A DNA stretch of 64,000 nucleotides from Haliscomenobacter sp. (GCA_016713275.1 JADJPL010000008.1:310001-374000); one strand, 5' to 3'. Positions 45,367-55,875 are shown, counted from the first letter of the stretch. Translations and numbers: made by a program. The notes: a model not told the origin generated them from the sequence alone.

Positions 45367-46161
45367 TCATTTACCCTTGTCAACGCCATACCCGAATGCC
45401 ACCAAAATCGCGGAAGCCTCTTCAGAGGAAAGGAAGTCATAGAATTTAAGCGCGTTATGCGGTGAGGCGTTTTTCCTTTTAATCACCACAACGCCCTGAG
45501 CAATGGGAGGATAGTCTTCCTGGTTAATTTCGATCCATTTGCCTTTTCCCTTCATCTGATCCGACAATACGACAGACAAGGCCGTGAACCCGGCTTCTGC
45601 TGCTCCGGTGATGATAAATTGGTTCGTTTGGGCGATGCTTTCTCCGAATACCAGCTTTTTTTCCACCTGTTCCCAAAGCCCATGGTTTTTCAGCGTCTCC
45701 ACAGCGGCTATTCCGTAAGGCGCCAGTTTGGGGTTTGCCAGGGCAATATGCCGGATGGAACTTTCGCCCAGCATTTCCAGGGACGGGGTGAGGGCCTCTT
45801 TCATCGACCACAACACCAATTTCCCGTAAGCATATATTTTAGGAGGAGCGGCAGCCAGCCCGCTTTGGAAAATTTCCTCGGGGTAATTCATATCGGCAGA
45901 CACAAAAACATCAAACGGCGCTCCCTCTTTGATCTGGACCGTCAGTTTGCCGGAGGAACTGATCGTTGTTTCACAACGCACGCCGGTTTTTTCGGTAAAC
46001 GCTTTCATAAGCGCCTCCATAGCGAACTGCATATTCGCCGCTACAGCAATGGTAATGGAAGGCGGCGCCTTTTCCTGCTTATCGCTTTTTGCAGGAGCAT
46101 TTCCACAGGCGCTCACCAGCAGGAAGCAGGCCGCCCACAGGTAATTCGTTGTTTTTTTCAT
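45367..46161 (-). CDS. modA: Molybdate ABC transporter substrate-binding lipoprotein
   Basis: The ATG at 46161 gives a 264-residue protein with a lipoprotein signal (LWAACFLLVSACGNAPAKS). The ModA features follow: SITIAVAANMQFAMEALMKA, ISSSGKLTVQIKEGAPFDVF, VSADMNYPEEIFQSG, LALANPKLAP-like HIALANPKLAPYGIAAVE, and FYDFLSSEEASAILVAFGYG. It would bind molybdate or tungstate. No modB or modC lies nearby, so it is either an orphan or works with a distant permease; a related oxyanion specificity is possible. Confidence 0.9.
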   Translation of the reverse strand: MKKTTNYLWAACFLLVSACGNAPAKSDKQEKAPPSITIAVAANMQFAMEALMKAFTEKTGVRCETTISSSGKLTVQIKEGAPFDVFVSADMNYPEEIFQSGLAAAPPKIYAYGKLVLWSMKEALTPSLEMLGESSIRHIALANPKLAPYGIAAVETLKNHGLWEQVEKKLVFGESIAQTNQFIITGAAEAGFTALSVVLSDQMKGKGKWIEINQEDYPPIAQGVVVIKRKNASPHNALKFYDFLSSEEASAILVAFGYGVDKGK

Positions 46162-46465
46162 TTTACTCGATTTGTTTTCAAACACCAATCGAAGATAAAA
46201 AGATCCCCTTTCTCTAACGGAAAAGGCGCCGGGGAGGGGGGGAAGGGCCGGCTACAAAGCGCCGGTTGCTTGGGTGCTGGCGCTGCCGAAAAAGGGTTTC
46301 GGCTTTGGGCACGCGGAGGCGGGGAGCCTGGATCGAGTGATTATGGAGGTGCGGGAGTTGGAGAAGGGGTTGGAAGCGGGGATCCTTTTCACTGGTCGGA
46401 AAGTGTAAAAGTCTGGAAGGATATTGCCAAAAATGCCCTATTTTGTTACGGATCAACCTAACCTT

Positions 46466-46762
46466 ATGAGCGATATTCGGCAATTTGATTATGAAGGTAC
46501 TCCAATTTCCTTCGAGTTTTCGGATGGCAACAAGATGATCAACGCTACCGAGATGGCCAGGCCATTCCGAAAGCAGATCGGCCATTTTTTGGCCCTTCAA
46601 GGAACGAGGGATTATATTTTGCTTCTGGAGTCCCGATATCGGAATTCCGATATCGGAGGAATGGAAGTGATCCGCACGCATATTTTTTCCCCCCCCTTCA
46701 ACCCCACCCTATGCAACCCTGGAGCGAACCTGCCCTGTCCGACATCTGCACCCGGAATCTGA
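46466..46762 (+). pseudogene. KilA-N domain fragment
   Basis: The ATG at 46466 opens a KilA-N-like start (FEFSDGNKMINATEMARPFR; QIGHFLALQGTRDYILLLES). KilA-N domains bind DNA and are frequent in phage and mobile islands. The homology ends near 46685, at a run of T and C (TTTTTTCCCCCCCC), and the remaining ~25 residues look like read-through; the usual C-terminal WMHEKLALKFAGWL region is absent. It is therefore a truncated copy, cut by the following gene. Confidence 0.6.
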
Positions 46763-47620
46763 TCTACTTCGATCCGGAACACGAAGCCGTCTGCCGGAGG
46801 ATATGTAAAGTCATCGGCATAGACCTTTTCCCGGATTGTGAAGGTCAGCACTGCTGGTATCTTAAAGAAGAGAGCTGGGAGCAAATTCGAACCACAGAAA
46901 ACCAATTTGCAAAAGCCTCCGTAGGGTGCTTTGATCCAGCTGTTCTGGATAAAATGGACCAGAGTCTAAGTAATCTGCTTTTCCTCGGGGAGCGGGGAAC
47001 TTAGCGGGATAGTGCATTTTACAGATTACGTCAAAATGCCAGTTTATGAGAGTCTTTTCCGCAATCTCTTTCAGTTTGAGAAAGGACTGAGAAGCTATCT
47101 GACGAGGAAAAAATTCGAATATTCTCATCTGGAAGCCTTTTTTGAGTATAAAATCAAAAAGGAGAGTGGAAATAAGCAAAAAGAATATTATGATGACAAA
47201 CTAAAAAACATGAGGGAAGGTGAGTTCAAGGAAAAGGCAAAACAATATGGGAACCTGCAATTGTCCTACCTCTATGATCTTATGAAGTTTGGTATTTCAG
47301 GTTATCACGAAAAACCATTACACGACCTTGCTTTCATAAAAGCAAATCAAAGCTATCAAAAAATCAATGACCTCCGTAACATCATCATGCATGCCAAAGA
47401 CGTCACTATCTGGGATCATGGGGTTCCGCACAAGTTCAGTCAGTTCAAAGAATTCTTTGGGCAGGTGGAAGCCCTGAAATCCGCCTTTTTCCAATTGGAT
47501 GACTTGTTAAGCGGCAATGAAGAAACCAACAACGAAGAAACCAGCAACAAGGATCTGTTAACCAAGCTGAAGAAACTAAGCGACGAGGCCCTCCGCTCCA
47601 AATTCATGCCCCATGACTGA
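46711..47620 (+). CDS. CBS-like domain fused to a HEPN ribonuclease-like domain (one frameshift)
   Basis: Two frames combine into about 302 residues. Removing one G from GGGG near 46994-46997 turns FLGERGT-stop into FLGERELSGIVHFTDYVKMP. Residues ~8-115 look like a degenerate CBS domain (CTRNLIYFDPEHEAVCRRIC; GIVHFTDYVKMPVYESLF). Residues ~115-270 are helical and contain LRNIIMHAKDV, an R-x4-H (RNxxxH) motif characteristic of HEPN RNases. CBS domains bind adenine nucleotides, so a ligand-controlled RNase is a reasonable idea. The C-terminus is charged. The KilA-N fragment precedes it and a short ORF follows. Confidence 0.6.
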
Positions 47621-47778
47621 CCTCCACCCTTTTCGAACAATTCCAAACCCGGCTGCAGGCTGCCACGGATGCCGAGCTCGCCGAAACCTTCAACCGCGAA
47701 ACCGGCAACCGGGGCTGGGCAGCCGTCCGCATCCGGCTGAACTCGGATACGCGGGAGGTGGAGATGGTGAAGGAGTGA
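47617..47778 (+). CDS. Possible 53-residue protein after the HEPN gene
   Basis: A frame reading STLFEQFQTRLQAATDAELA and ending WAAVRIRLNSDTREVEMVKE is open from 47617 to 47778. There is an ATG at 47613 one base out of frame, so the start (MTSTLFEQ) would need one base removed. Composition and ending look protein-like, and it is coupled to the stop of the HEPN gene. I do not recognise it. Confidence 0.35.
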   Translation: MTSTLFEQFQTRLQAATDAELAETFNRETGNRGWAAVRIRLNSDTREVEMVKE

Positions 47779-47846
47779 ACCTGGCACCGTTCACGCCCTC
47801 GAATCCCCAGGCATTTCATGCGTCAATAGCAGCCTGCAACGCGCAC

Positions 47847-48310
47847 TCACCGGTTCTCTTCCGATACCCAATAAAACTGCCGCTCGGCCAATTGAAAATG
47901 CCTTCGGCTCCGAACGATTTCCAGATACAGCGAATCACCCCGGATGACGGTCCACAGGCGCAGGCTTGCCGGGGACTGCAGCTCGTACTTCATCGTGAAG
48001 AGCGGAATAGTATCTGCTTGCATTTTCTTGATGACGAGGGTGTGTCCCATTCCCCGCTTCCGTTAAAAACCGGCGCGACTTCCGGTTGAATACGAAGCGC
48101 ATACCGGTTGCAGGTTTGAACGATCCAGGTATCCAGCATATACCAGTACCTGGTGACGAAAGAGACGCCCGGAACGCTGTCCAGCCAGGTCCAGGGCGAG
48201 GCAAAAAGGAGGAAGTAAATAAAAAAGAATCGAAACCCGATTTTTCGCCAGCCTGGCCAGGGCAGAGCATTCATTGGTTGCATGGTTTCAGGTGTTTGAG
48301 GAAAAAGCAA
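47847..48310 (-). pseudogene. Internally deleted membrane protein
   Basis: The N-terminal part (48310-~48030) reads KIGFRFFFIYFLLFASPWTW and ends NGSGEWDT. The C-terminal part is in another frame (to 47847) and reads MKYELQSPASLRLWTVIRGD and HFQLAERQFYWVSEENR. Together they resemble the two ends of a larger Bacteroidota integral membrane protein (DoxX-like group, ~350 residues from memory) whose middle helices are missing. One frame change and a deletion of most of the core explain the layout. Confidence 0.5.
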
Positions 48311-48587
48311 GGGTTATTCTGCCTGGAACAAAGACAGCAAAATCGTATTTGCCGTGCGGCAAAGTTGCGAAGGCGTCCTCGCTGTTTCACTGCGCTTTGC
48401 CATCCATGCTACTGGCAGCAAGCATCCAGTGCCCAGCTAAACGCCCCCCGATACCGCTGCCGAGGCCGGCCCAGGCTCACAGGGGACGCGCGCCGCACCC
48501 GCCTCGGGGTGCGCTTGAGGCAGATGCGGCAGCATATCGGGGAGTGGGAGAGCTCCATGCCTCCGCGCCTCCAAGTAAAAAGCTTCC
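48311..48587. other. Gap without a supported gene
   Basis: The short ORFs here have no recognisable sequence. The GGCAAAGTTGCGAAGGC near 48360 resembles the GTTGCGAA repeat. No terminator with a clear T tract was found for the protease gene. Confidence 0.4.
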
Positions 48588-51500
48588 TTAACGGACGATC
48601 TGTATCTTGTTCACCCATACCCCTTCGGCGCTCTGAATATGCACCGCATACAACCCGCCAGACAACATACCCGCAAGATGTACCTGTTGAGCAACGCCGG
48701 CAGACATACCGCCAGCATACTGCTTCTCCCAAACTACCAAGGCGGCGGCGTTTATGATCCGCACCTGCGCCGGTCCAGCTATTGCTATTTTAGTCATGAG
48801 CGTCAGGTCCCCATTGCTGGGGTTGGGGAATACGGCAAAAGCCCCACCCCGATTTTTTTCTGTAACCGAAGTAGCAAGCAGGCTTAGGCTCTGGATAACG
48901 GCTACATCATCTTCCTGATACGTATCCTTTCCCTGGGGAAATACCGGCACAAGGGGATAGGTTCTATTTTCTGCCTGCTTCCATACAAACGCCTTGTAAT
49001 GCTCTCCAGGCAACATCCCCTGCCTGCCGGGCACATCGGCATCATCGCCCCAAACTGTAACGGCAAGGTTTACGCCTGCGTACTTACCCGCACCGCACAA
49101 CAGGGTGTCGCCTGCAAAAATACCGATTTCGTCGCCAACCTGCAGAACCTCCCCCGCAGCAGCAGCCAGAAACACCAAGGTGGCGTTCACACCGGTATTG
49201 TATTTCTGCGGCAAAAGGAAATACTGCATGGTATCGCTCGCCGAGCCGGCAAGTAGATCTCCCCAAACTCGGGCCCGGGTGGGAAGCATGCCTTCCGGAC
49301 TAAAGCGGAGCTCGCCCGCAGCCTTTGCCCTCAGACGATAGCCATGTGTGGGGGTTAGCGTACCAATATTGTCAATCCCCAATTCAGACAGATAAACCTG
49401 CCCCTTGTTGTCTTTTACCACCTCAACGAGGCTCAGGATGCCGGAAAACGCATCCGTCAAAGGCTGTGGCGCCCGGCTAAAGACCGGAATGATCTGCCAG
49501 CCGCTCCGGATGGGAATAGGGGTTGTCAGCGGATCTACCGCTTTGCCACTTACGCGCAGTTCGGTGTCGCTGGCCGCACGTACCCGATAGCCTTCGGTAA
49601 CTTTCCAATCCCCGATGCCGTTGATCTGCAGATCGGCGATATAGGTTTTGCCTGCTGCGTCTTTGACCACCTGCACGGCAGGTACATTACTCAGCAGGGT
49701 ATTCAAATCCGCCCCCTCAGGCACGAGGTAGCTGGACACCGTATTCCAGCCCTCTTTCAATGGAATGATCAGGGTTTCGGTCTTGGAAGCTTTTATCGAA
49801 GTAATCAGGCTAAACCCGTCGGTAAGGTAGCGGTCGGTGGCGTTGACAATGTTCTGCGTGCCAAGCGGGGCATATGCTACTACTGCATCAAGTTCCTGTT
49901 GGGCGTCAGCCTGCCAGACTTTCACCCTGAAGAGCTCGCCTGCGCTGAGGCCGTCTTTTACCGGGGTATCCGAATCGTCTCCAAATACCGGAAAGGTCGT
50001 ATTCCTGCCGGTCCATGCCCCATGGCCGGCACAAATATCCTTTCCTTCCTGCTGAAAAAATATGCCTACATAATCGCCAACAGCTATGGGTTTGCCTTCT
50101 ATATCCGAGTCCAAACTAGTGGTCAGGATGATGGTATGGCTGTTTTCGGTAGCTTTGAAGGTCCATGAGGCTGGCAGAGCGGGGGCCTCAACGGGGTCTT
50201 GCACCACGTTAAGGGTGCGCGTAAGCGACCCGCCGCGAATGGTCACTGAGGCGCTGCGCTCCTGTGCGCTCGTATTGGCGCTCGCCGTTAGCATCAGCTC
50301 CCCATTACCGGCGCCGCCGGTTTTATCCAGCATGAGCCAGGGCGCCGGAGTGCTTGCCATCCAGGTGACATTGCCGGTGATGCGCACCGTTTGCGCTTCG
50401 GCGCCGGCGCCGAAGCGCAGGGAAGCCGGTTGTGCGTCCAAAGAATCGGTTTGTGCGGTTTGGGTTACGGATATGTTCTGGGGAAGCCCCTCCGCTGCCG
50501 GAGACGGTTATTGCGGCATTGCGGGCGATGCTGCCGATATTTGCCTGAGCCGTAACCGAGAAGGTTTGATTCCCACTCCCGGAAACAGGGGTAACCGAGA
50601 GCCAGCTTGCATAAGAGGCAACCGTCCAACTTGTGTTGGAAGTGACGGTAACCGTTTTGCTTTCCCCGCCCGAATCGAAGCTGAGTGCCGTGGGGGAGGC
50701 GCTAAAGGAAGGGGTAGCTCCGGCCTGAGTTACAGTAATGGTCTGAGGAAGGGCTCCGGTACCGGAAACTGTGATGGTTGCCGATCGGGAGTTGGCGCCC
50801 GTATTGGGTGGTGCGGTGACGAAAATGCTGCCGTTGTTGTTTCCGGACATGGGAGCCAGGGATAGCCAGGGCTGGGAACTGCTCGCCGTCCAGGAGGTGT
50901 TGGAACTCACAGAAAGTGTTTTGGTTTCTCCGCCGCTGAGGAAACTTAAGGTGGAAGGGGAAACGCTCAGGGTCATGTCCGGCTCGCTGATCTCTACGCT
51001 GTAATCCTGCACGTCTCTGCTACCCCCTCTGACGCAGGGGTCGGTTGTTCCTGTCATGGATAAAGCGACGCGCATGCGCGTGCGTCCGGTACTGGCGGTG
51101 GCAGGAATCGCGATGTTTCCCTGAAACCCGCCAATTGACGCTAAACGGGTAGCTGATTGGGAAAGGCCCGTTCTCCGGAATCAGCGAAGTCTCCATCCTG
51201 ATTCCAGTCTATCCAAACGTTCCAGTAATACGTCTCGTTTTGGCTTGAGCTGTTGTGCGCGGCAAATAAAGTGATCGGATAAGATTGGCCTTTCTCTGCA
51301 AGTGCCAGCTGCTGGGTAAAATTCCCATATCCATACGTCCGCCCCGAAACGTTCTTCACATTGGCAAAATCCACTCTGGCCATCCAATCGTTGGTTGCGA
51401 TGCCATAGGAATAGCAGTAAGGGTCACCACATCCGTCCAGTTTGACGAGCAACTCCGGCGACCAGGGGCCAAAGACGCCACCTTCGCAAACCGCGCGCAC

Positions 51501-53604
51501 CTGGAAGATATACTCCGTGCATGGAAGTTGGTTGGAAGTAACTAGCCCAGTTGCCGTCCAGTTATCATTCGTACTCGTCCAAACGGTTTCGTTTGCAAAC
51601 CTGCGCCTCCAGGAATAAGCGGTCACCCCCCGGCACGCTGTCCCAACGGACGATAGACCAGGAATAGCCGTTTCTATCAAGGCGCATATTTGGGGGGGGC
51701 ACCGCACAGGCAGCCGGCACGCCTGCCTGGGTTACGCTTATCGTTTGAGTCGGCACTCCGGTCCCCGAAACCGTAATAACGGCAGATCGGGCGCTGCTTC
51801 CGGTATGGGCTGCCGCTGTGACGGTGACGCTGCGGTTATTGCTGCCGGAAGCGGGACTGAACGTTAGCCAGGTAGCGGAGGAAGCTACCGTCCAATTGGC
51901 ATTCGATGTAACGGATAACGTTTGGTTCCCCTCGTTTGCAGAAAAACTGAGCGCACTGGGCGAAACCGCCAGGGAAGCAGCCGCCGCTTGAGACACCGTA
52001 ATGGCTTGAGTGGACGCGCCGCTTGCAGAAACGGAAATTGTGCCGGTACGGGAAGAAGTGCTTGTATTGGCTTGAGCCGTGACGATGACGCTGCCGTTGT
52101 TGCTGCCGGACGAAGGGCTCACGCTCAGCCAGGACAGCGCCTCGGAGACGGTCCAGTTGGTATTGGAAGTGATATTAAAGGTCTTGCTTTCTCCCCCAGC
52201 TACAAAGCTCAATGAGGTTGGACTAGCAGAAAGATTGACGTTACCTGTCACATTTATGGGCCAAACATCCCAACCAGACGTACCATTATTGTTGCTATTT
52301 GCATCGTTATTAGTAATGAGTACGCCAAGGTAAGAAAGCCCGGAAGGAGCACTGACAGGTATTACTGGAAAATTTGAATCAAAAGCGCTTTTCAAACTTC
52401 CTTTTGCCTCCATTGATACATTCGAGATAAACCCAGACCAAATTTCAATATCACTTGATGTAATGGTTGGGTCAGCAGACAGATATATTTTGTAGTTAAC
52501 TGTACCAGAAAAAGCCGAAGAGGAATAATTATGTATAAAAAAGGAAAACGAAGATAATGCCTCCCCGGCCTTAACTTTATTAGGCGTAACCCTTACATCA
52601 AGTGGAATTAAATCCGACCGGTAAGGGCTGTCGCTATCCATGTATTTAACAATTTCATTGAATTTATACTCATTGATCCTTACGTGTCCTGTCCAGGCTG
52701 GGGGATTATCCCAACCATGCGATAAGACAGCATAAACAACAGGCCAATCATTTTGTATCACCCAAGAATTACTTCCACTTTGACCACCATATGACCTATT
52801 ATTATGCCTGGGGGTTTCGCCTACCAAATAGTCGTAATTACCAGACCAATATAGCATGGTTTCGCCATTGTACGGAGGGCCACCAGGATAACCGGGATTA
52901 TGAAAAGTATTAGAGGTATAAAAATTTGGTGATTCATTCCAACTCATAGAATGCCAACTACTTAATGCTCCAACTGGACGTTCAACGCGAATCACAGCAA
53001 TGTCATCGTTCCAGTCTTCCTTATCTACCCAACCCTCGAAAGTAATCATATGAATCATTTCAGAGGTGCCAAATGGCAATTTACCATCGTCATATCCAGG
53101 CACGACAGTAATTTTTTCAGCCCATCCGCCATTTTCTTTACTATAGACACAATGACCGCAAGTCAGGATATGCTTAGGATCAATCATGGCGCCTGAGCAC
53201 CATGTTTGGTTGCCGTCCGGCCATGTTATTAAATACCTCACGTTCGCCGACCATGGATAAGAGGACGTATTCGTTACTCGGGTGAGATTCGAAAAAATAA
53301 ATGGAACAATTCCACGATCACCCTGAGGAATTATTTCCTGAAGTGCGGGTAAAGGCCCTGGCGTTGACAAAAATCCGGCTGGTTCCGCTGGTATCGATTC
53401 ATACCGTACTTCTTTTGTTAGGGCATTATACGTCACCGCCCTGTTTAGGCTAAGGGCATTGCCAACCTTAGGCGGTTTCCATTGTGGCAAAGGCATTGCC
53501 ACTGCATTTTGAAAAGAAGGAGGTAGTTCCCATTCGGATTGAGCATTCAAAAAAACAGGGCATAACAGCCCCAGAAGTACCAGGCGTAATGGAACAGTTC
53601 TCAT
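48588..53604 (-). CDS. Giant T9SS-secreted trypsin-like protease with BACON, Fn3 and GEVED domains, three frameshifts
   Basis: Four frames line up as one ~1,670-residue protein. Breaks are near 51690 (extra base), 51110 (missing base) and 50440 (extra base). From the N-terminus: signal peptide MRTVPLRLVLLGLLCPVFLN; an S1 or glutamyl-endopeptidase-like protease domain (residues ~100-330) with His in MIDPKHILTCGHCVYS, Asp in DWNDDIAVIRVERP and Ser in SYGGQSGSNSW; a CARDB-like region; two BACON domains (LSFVAGGESKTFNITSNTNW); an Fn3 domain and a GEVED domain (WNVWIDWNQDGDFADSGERA); two or three more BACON domains; and a long region ending in a T9SS type A sorting domain (FAVFPNPSNGDLTLMTKIAI). 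It is probably secreted and surface-bound. Confidence 0.85.
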
Positions 53605-53847
53605 ATTCCGGGAAATTTCAGGTTTTTACTTTGAGGCCGAAAATGCGCGGCACCCAGCAAACTTATGCCATCCATTCAGTAAAACACCCGAAACCCCATT
53701 GCAAATCAGGGCTGAAACAACTTTGCAACAAAAGGAAGCTGCTGAAAAAAATTACCTCTACAAGATAACTAGAGTAACAGGATATCCATATTTTTATGCC
53801 TGGTAAACCGCCACTCGTCTCTTTCACGCTTGTATCCCGATCGCCTC

Positions 53848-55188
53848 ATGAGTCAGACTGAAAAGTTTTGGCACGAAATCGCCTTGCTCCTCGAACAGGA
53901 TTCCCTAAACGGTCCGCCCGGGGATTGGAACCGGTTCAAAATCGAGTCCTTCCTTATCCGCTTCAAGGAAAAGCTCAGCCTGATATGCCGGCAGGATCCT
54001 TCCAAAGCCAAACTATGCAGAGTAAGCGCAACCCGCAACGGCGATATCCAGGAACCCGGTTTGTCCTACCATTCCTTCCGGAGAATATTTATCACCCGGG
54101 AAAGTCAGGGCAACCGGACTACCAGGGAATTATTCGCGATTTATCTCGGCTTCGATTCCTATGAGGATTTTCTGGCTCAAAAAGGCTTGACCACCGACCC
54201 GCAACCCGATGATGCCGCTTCCAATGTAGTAGCCCCCCCCGCCTCCAAAAGTTTCCGCGTATTTCCTTGGACAACAAGCATTGGGCTTATTATTCTTGCG
54301 GCAGTCCTTTTGGCCTGGGGCAGCAAGGGTTGGATAGTTTCTTTCCAATCCAATCCTCCTAAAGTGGAAAGCAGGTACTTGTTTATCCGCAACGACGACG
54401 GCATCGCTTTGCTCAATCTGGAAAAAGACAGCCTATTGCAATTGGTATCCAAAACGCCATTCATTAATGGGATAGAATACGACCCAGAAGCCCGGATGCT
54501 CTACTGGGCCAATGCGCATGGCGGTTACCTCTGTGTCTCCCGGGCAAAGATGAACGCCGATTTCTCGGGGTTTGAAGCTCGTACCTTGAATACCCGGGTG
54601 ACTGAACCCCTGGGATACCCGGCAGGCATTGCGCTGGATATACCCAACAAACGCATTTATTACGCCGATTACGGGCGTTCTGAAATCTCCTGCTTCGATT
54701 ATGAAGGAAAACTCTTGGCGCCCTCCCTGGTTGGCCGCCTGCAGGGAAAACCCTCCGGGATCGAGCTTGACCAAGCCAATCAGATTTTGTATTATACTGA
54801 CCTAAGCAATCACCGCATTGGCCGGATTTATTTACAGGATATGCGGCACGAACCCGAGTTTATCACCAATGCAGGTGCGTTCCCCGATGGCCCCTCCCTC
54901 GATACGGTGCGCAAGGTGCTCTATTGGGCCTGTCCTTTGAGCAATCAGATCGGATGGAGCCCCGTACCTATGCCCGAGCCCCATTTGATCGATCTTCCGG
55001 AGAGCCCCACAGCGCTCCGGATAGACGCCCAAACAGGCGAGCTTTACTACAGTCAGCGCAACGGCAATGGCGTGTGCGTTGTTCGCCTTCAAGGGGATTC
55101 CCTGTCCCCTTCCCCTGCTAAAGCGCCTGTATTACCGGCAGGGGGCACTACCCCTGGAAGTATCCGAATGGCAAGGATCAAGCATTAG
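53848..55188 (+). CDS. Membrane-tethered YWTD beta-propeller with cytoplasmic N-terminal domain
   Basis: I use the ATG at 53848 (MSQTEKFWHEIALLLEQDSL), giving 446 residues. Residues ~1-110 are a soluble domain with SYHSFRRIFITRE and TRELFAIYLGFDSYEDFL, which resembles a short helix-rich, possibly HTH-like N-terminal domain seen on other Bacteroidota membrane proteins. One membrane helix follows (TTSIGLIILAAVLLAWGSKG), then four to five YWTD-type repeats (ARMLYWANAHGG, KRIYYADYGRSE, NQILYYTDLSNH, RKVLYWACPLSN), as in LDL-receptor propellers. It may be a one-component membrane sensor. Isolated gene; role unknown. Confidence 0.75.
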   Translation: MSQTEKFWHEIALLLEQDSLNGPPGDWNRFKIESFLIRFKEKLSLICRQDPSKAKLCRVSATRNGDIQEPGLSYHSFRRIFITRESQGNRTTRELFAIYLGFDSYEDFLAQKGLTTDPQPDDAASNVVAPPASKSFRVFPWTTSIGLIILAAVLLAWGSKGWIVSFQSNPPKVESRYLFIRNDDGIALLNLEKDSLLQLVSKTPFINGIEYDPEARMLYWANAHGGYLCVSRAKMNADFSGFEARTLNTRVTEPLGYPAGIALDIPNKRIYYADYGRSEISCFDYEGKLLAPSLVGRLQGKPSGIELDQANQILYYTDLSNHRIGRIYLQDMRHEPEFITNAGAFPDGPSLDTVRKVLYWACPLSNQIGWSPVPMPEPHLIDLPESPTALRIDAQTGELYYSQRNGNGVCVVRLQGDSLSPSPAKAPVLPAGGTTPGSIRMARIKH

Positions 55189-55211
55189 CCATTATTTACA
55201 TTCCCGCTGGC

Positions 55212-55360
55212 GCGAAGTGTTCGCGTTAGCTCGTGAGCGTCTGCGACGCGACATGTACTGTCTGCAAGTCTCCGACTTGCGTATAACAGAACAGAAGAAA
55301 AGTCAAGTCAGAGACTTGAAGACAGCCCGCGTCGCATTAAAAATGCTCGCGAGCACGGGT
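55212..55360. repeat. Nested palindrome stack with TCC/AGA loop hairpins
   Basis: At the centre are GCAAGTCTCCGACTTGC (55264-55280) and TCAAGTCAGAGACTTGA (55303-55319), with 7 bp stems and loops TCC and AGA. They are bracketed by CTGTCT / AGACAG (55258-55263 and 55320-55325) and by TGCGACGC / GCGTCGCA (55242-55249 and 55329-55336). Further out are GCTCGTGAGC and GCTCGCGAGC palindromes. No gene is associated; it lies between convergent genes. Confidence 0.85.
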
Positions 55361-55431
55361 TCGTTGTGGATACGGATTCCTGGGGTAACAAAGTAGCCGA
55401 GCTTAGCCTAAACGAACGCTTGAATCTTGAA

Positions 55432-55875
55432 TCAGCTGAAATCGGCGACTTCGCAAATGAGTTGGATGCCTTCTGCCCGGCAAGCAGCAGAAAAATCAGT
55501 ATCAAAACTTGCCAGGACGGCCACCTGCTCCAGTTTACAGCTTGCTAAAATAATGGCGTCATTGGGCAGGAGATTGTGCTTTTTCATTAAGTCAATCGCC
55601 ATCGGGAGTGCTTTGTCAGGTATGGAGAGAATTTCAAAGGCAGAGAGAAAAACAGCGGTGTCGTGCCTGCCCAACGTCTCGCCAATCTTTCCACTTTCAC
55701 AAATACTCATTGGCGAGCGCCCGCCAAGAATTCCAATAAGTTGATACAAGTATTCACTGGCTACGATGGGGTTGATGAAAAGCTGATGGTTGCTGGCCAT
55801 GAGTGCCTCCAACAATTCAGGCCGATTGAGCTTTTCGTATTCGACCAACAGGCTGCTATCTATAAATACGTTCAT
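55432..55875 (-). CDS. vapC: VapC-like PIN-domain toxin
   Basis: The ATG at 55875 overlaps the stop of the upstream antitoxin gene (ATGA). The 147-residue protein has the PIN-domain acidic residues: Asp in MNVFIDSSLLVEY, Glu in NPIVASEYLYQL, Asp in LLPNDAIILASC and Asp in VLASFDTDFSAAC. VapC toxins are ribonucleases that cut tRNA or rRNA and are held inactive by the cognate antitoxin. The family call is firm; activity is inferred. Confidence 0.9.
   Translation of the reverse strand: MNVFIDSSLLVEYEKLNRPELLEALMASNHQLFINPIVASEYLYQLIGILGGRSPMSICESGKIGETLGRHDTAVFLSAFEILSIPDKALPMAIDLMKKHNLLPNDAIILASCKLEQVAVLASFDTDFSAACRAEGIQLICEVADFS

Noticed and set aside
48409..48732. Arg-rich minus-strand ORF upstream of the decayed membrane gene
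   Set aside because: It overlaps the well-supported protease C-terminus and has shadow-like composition.
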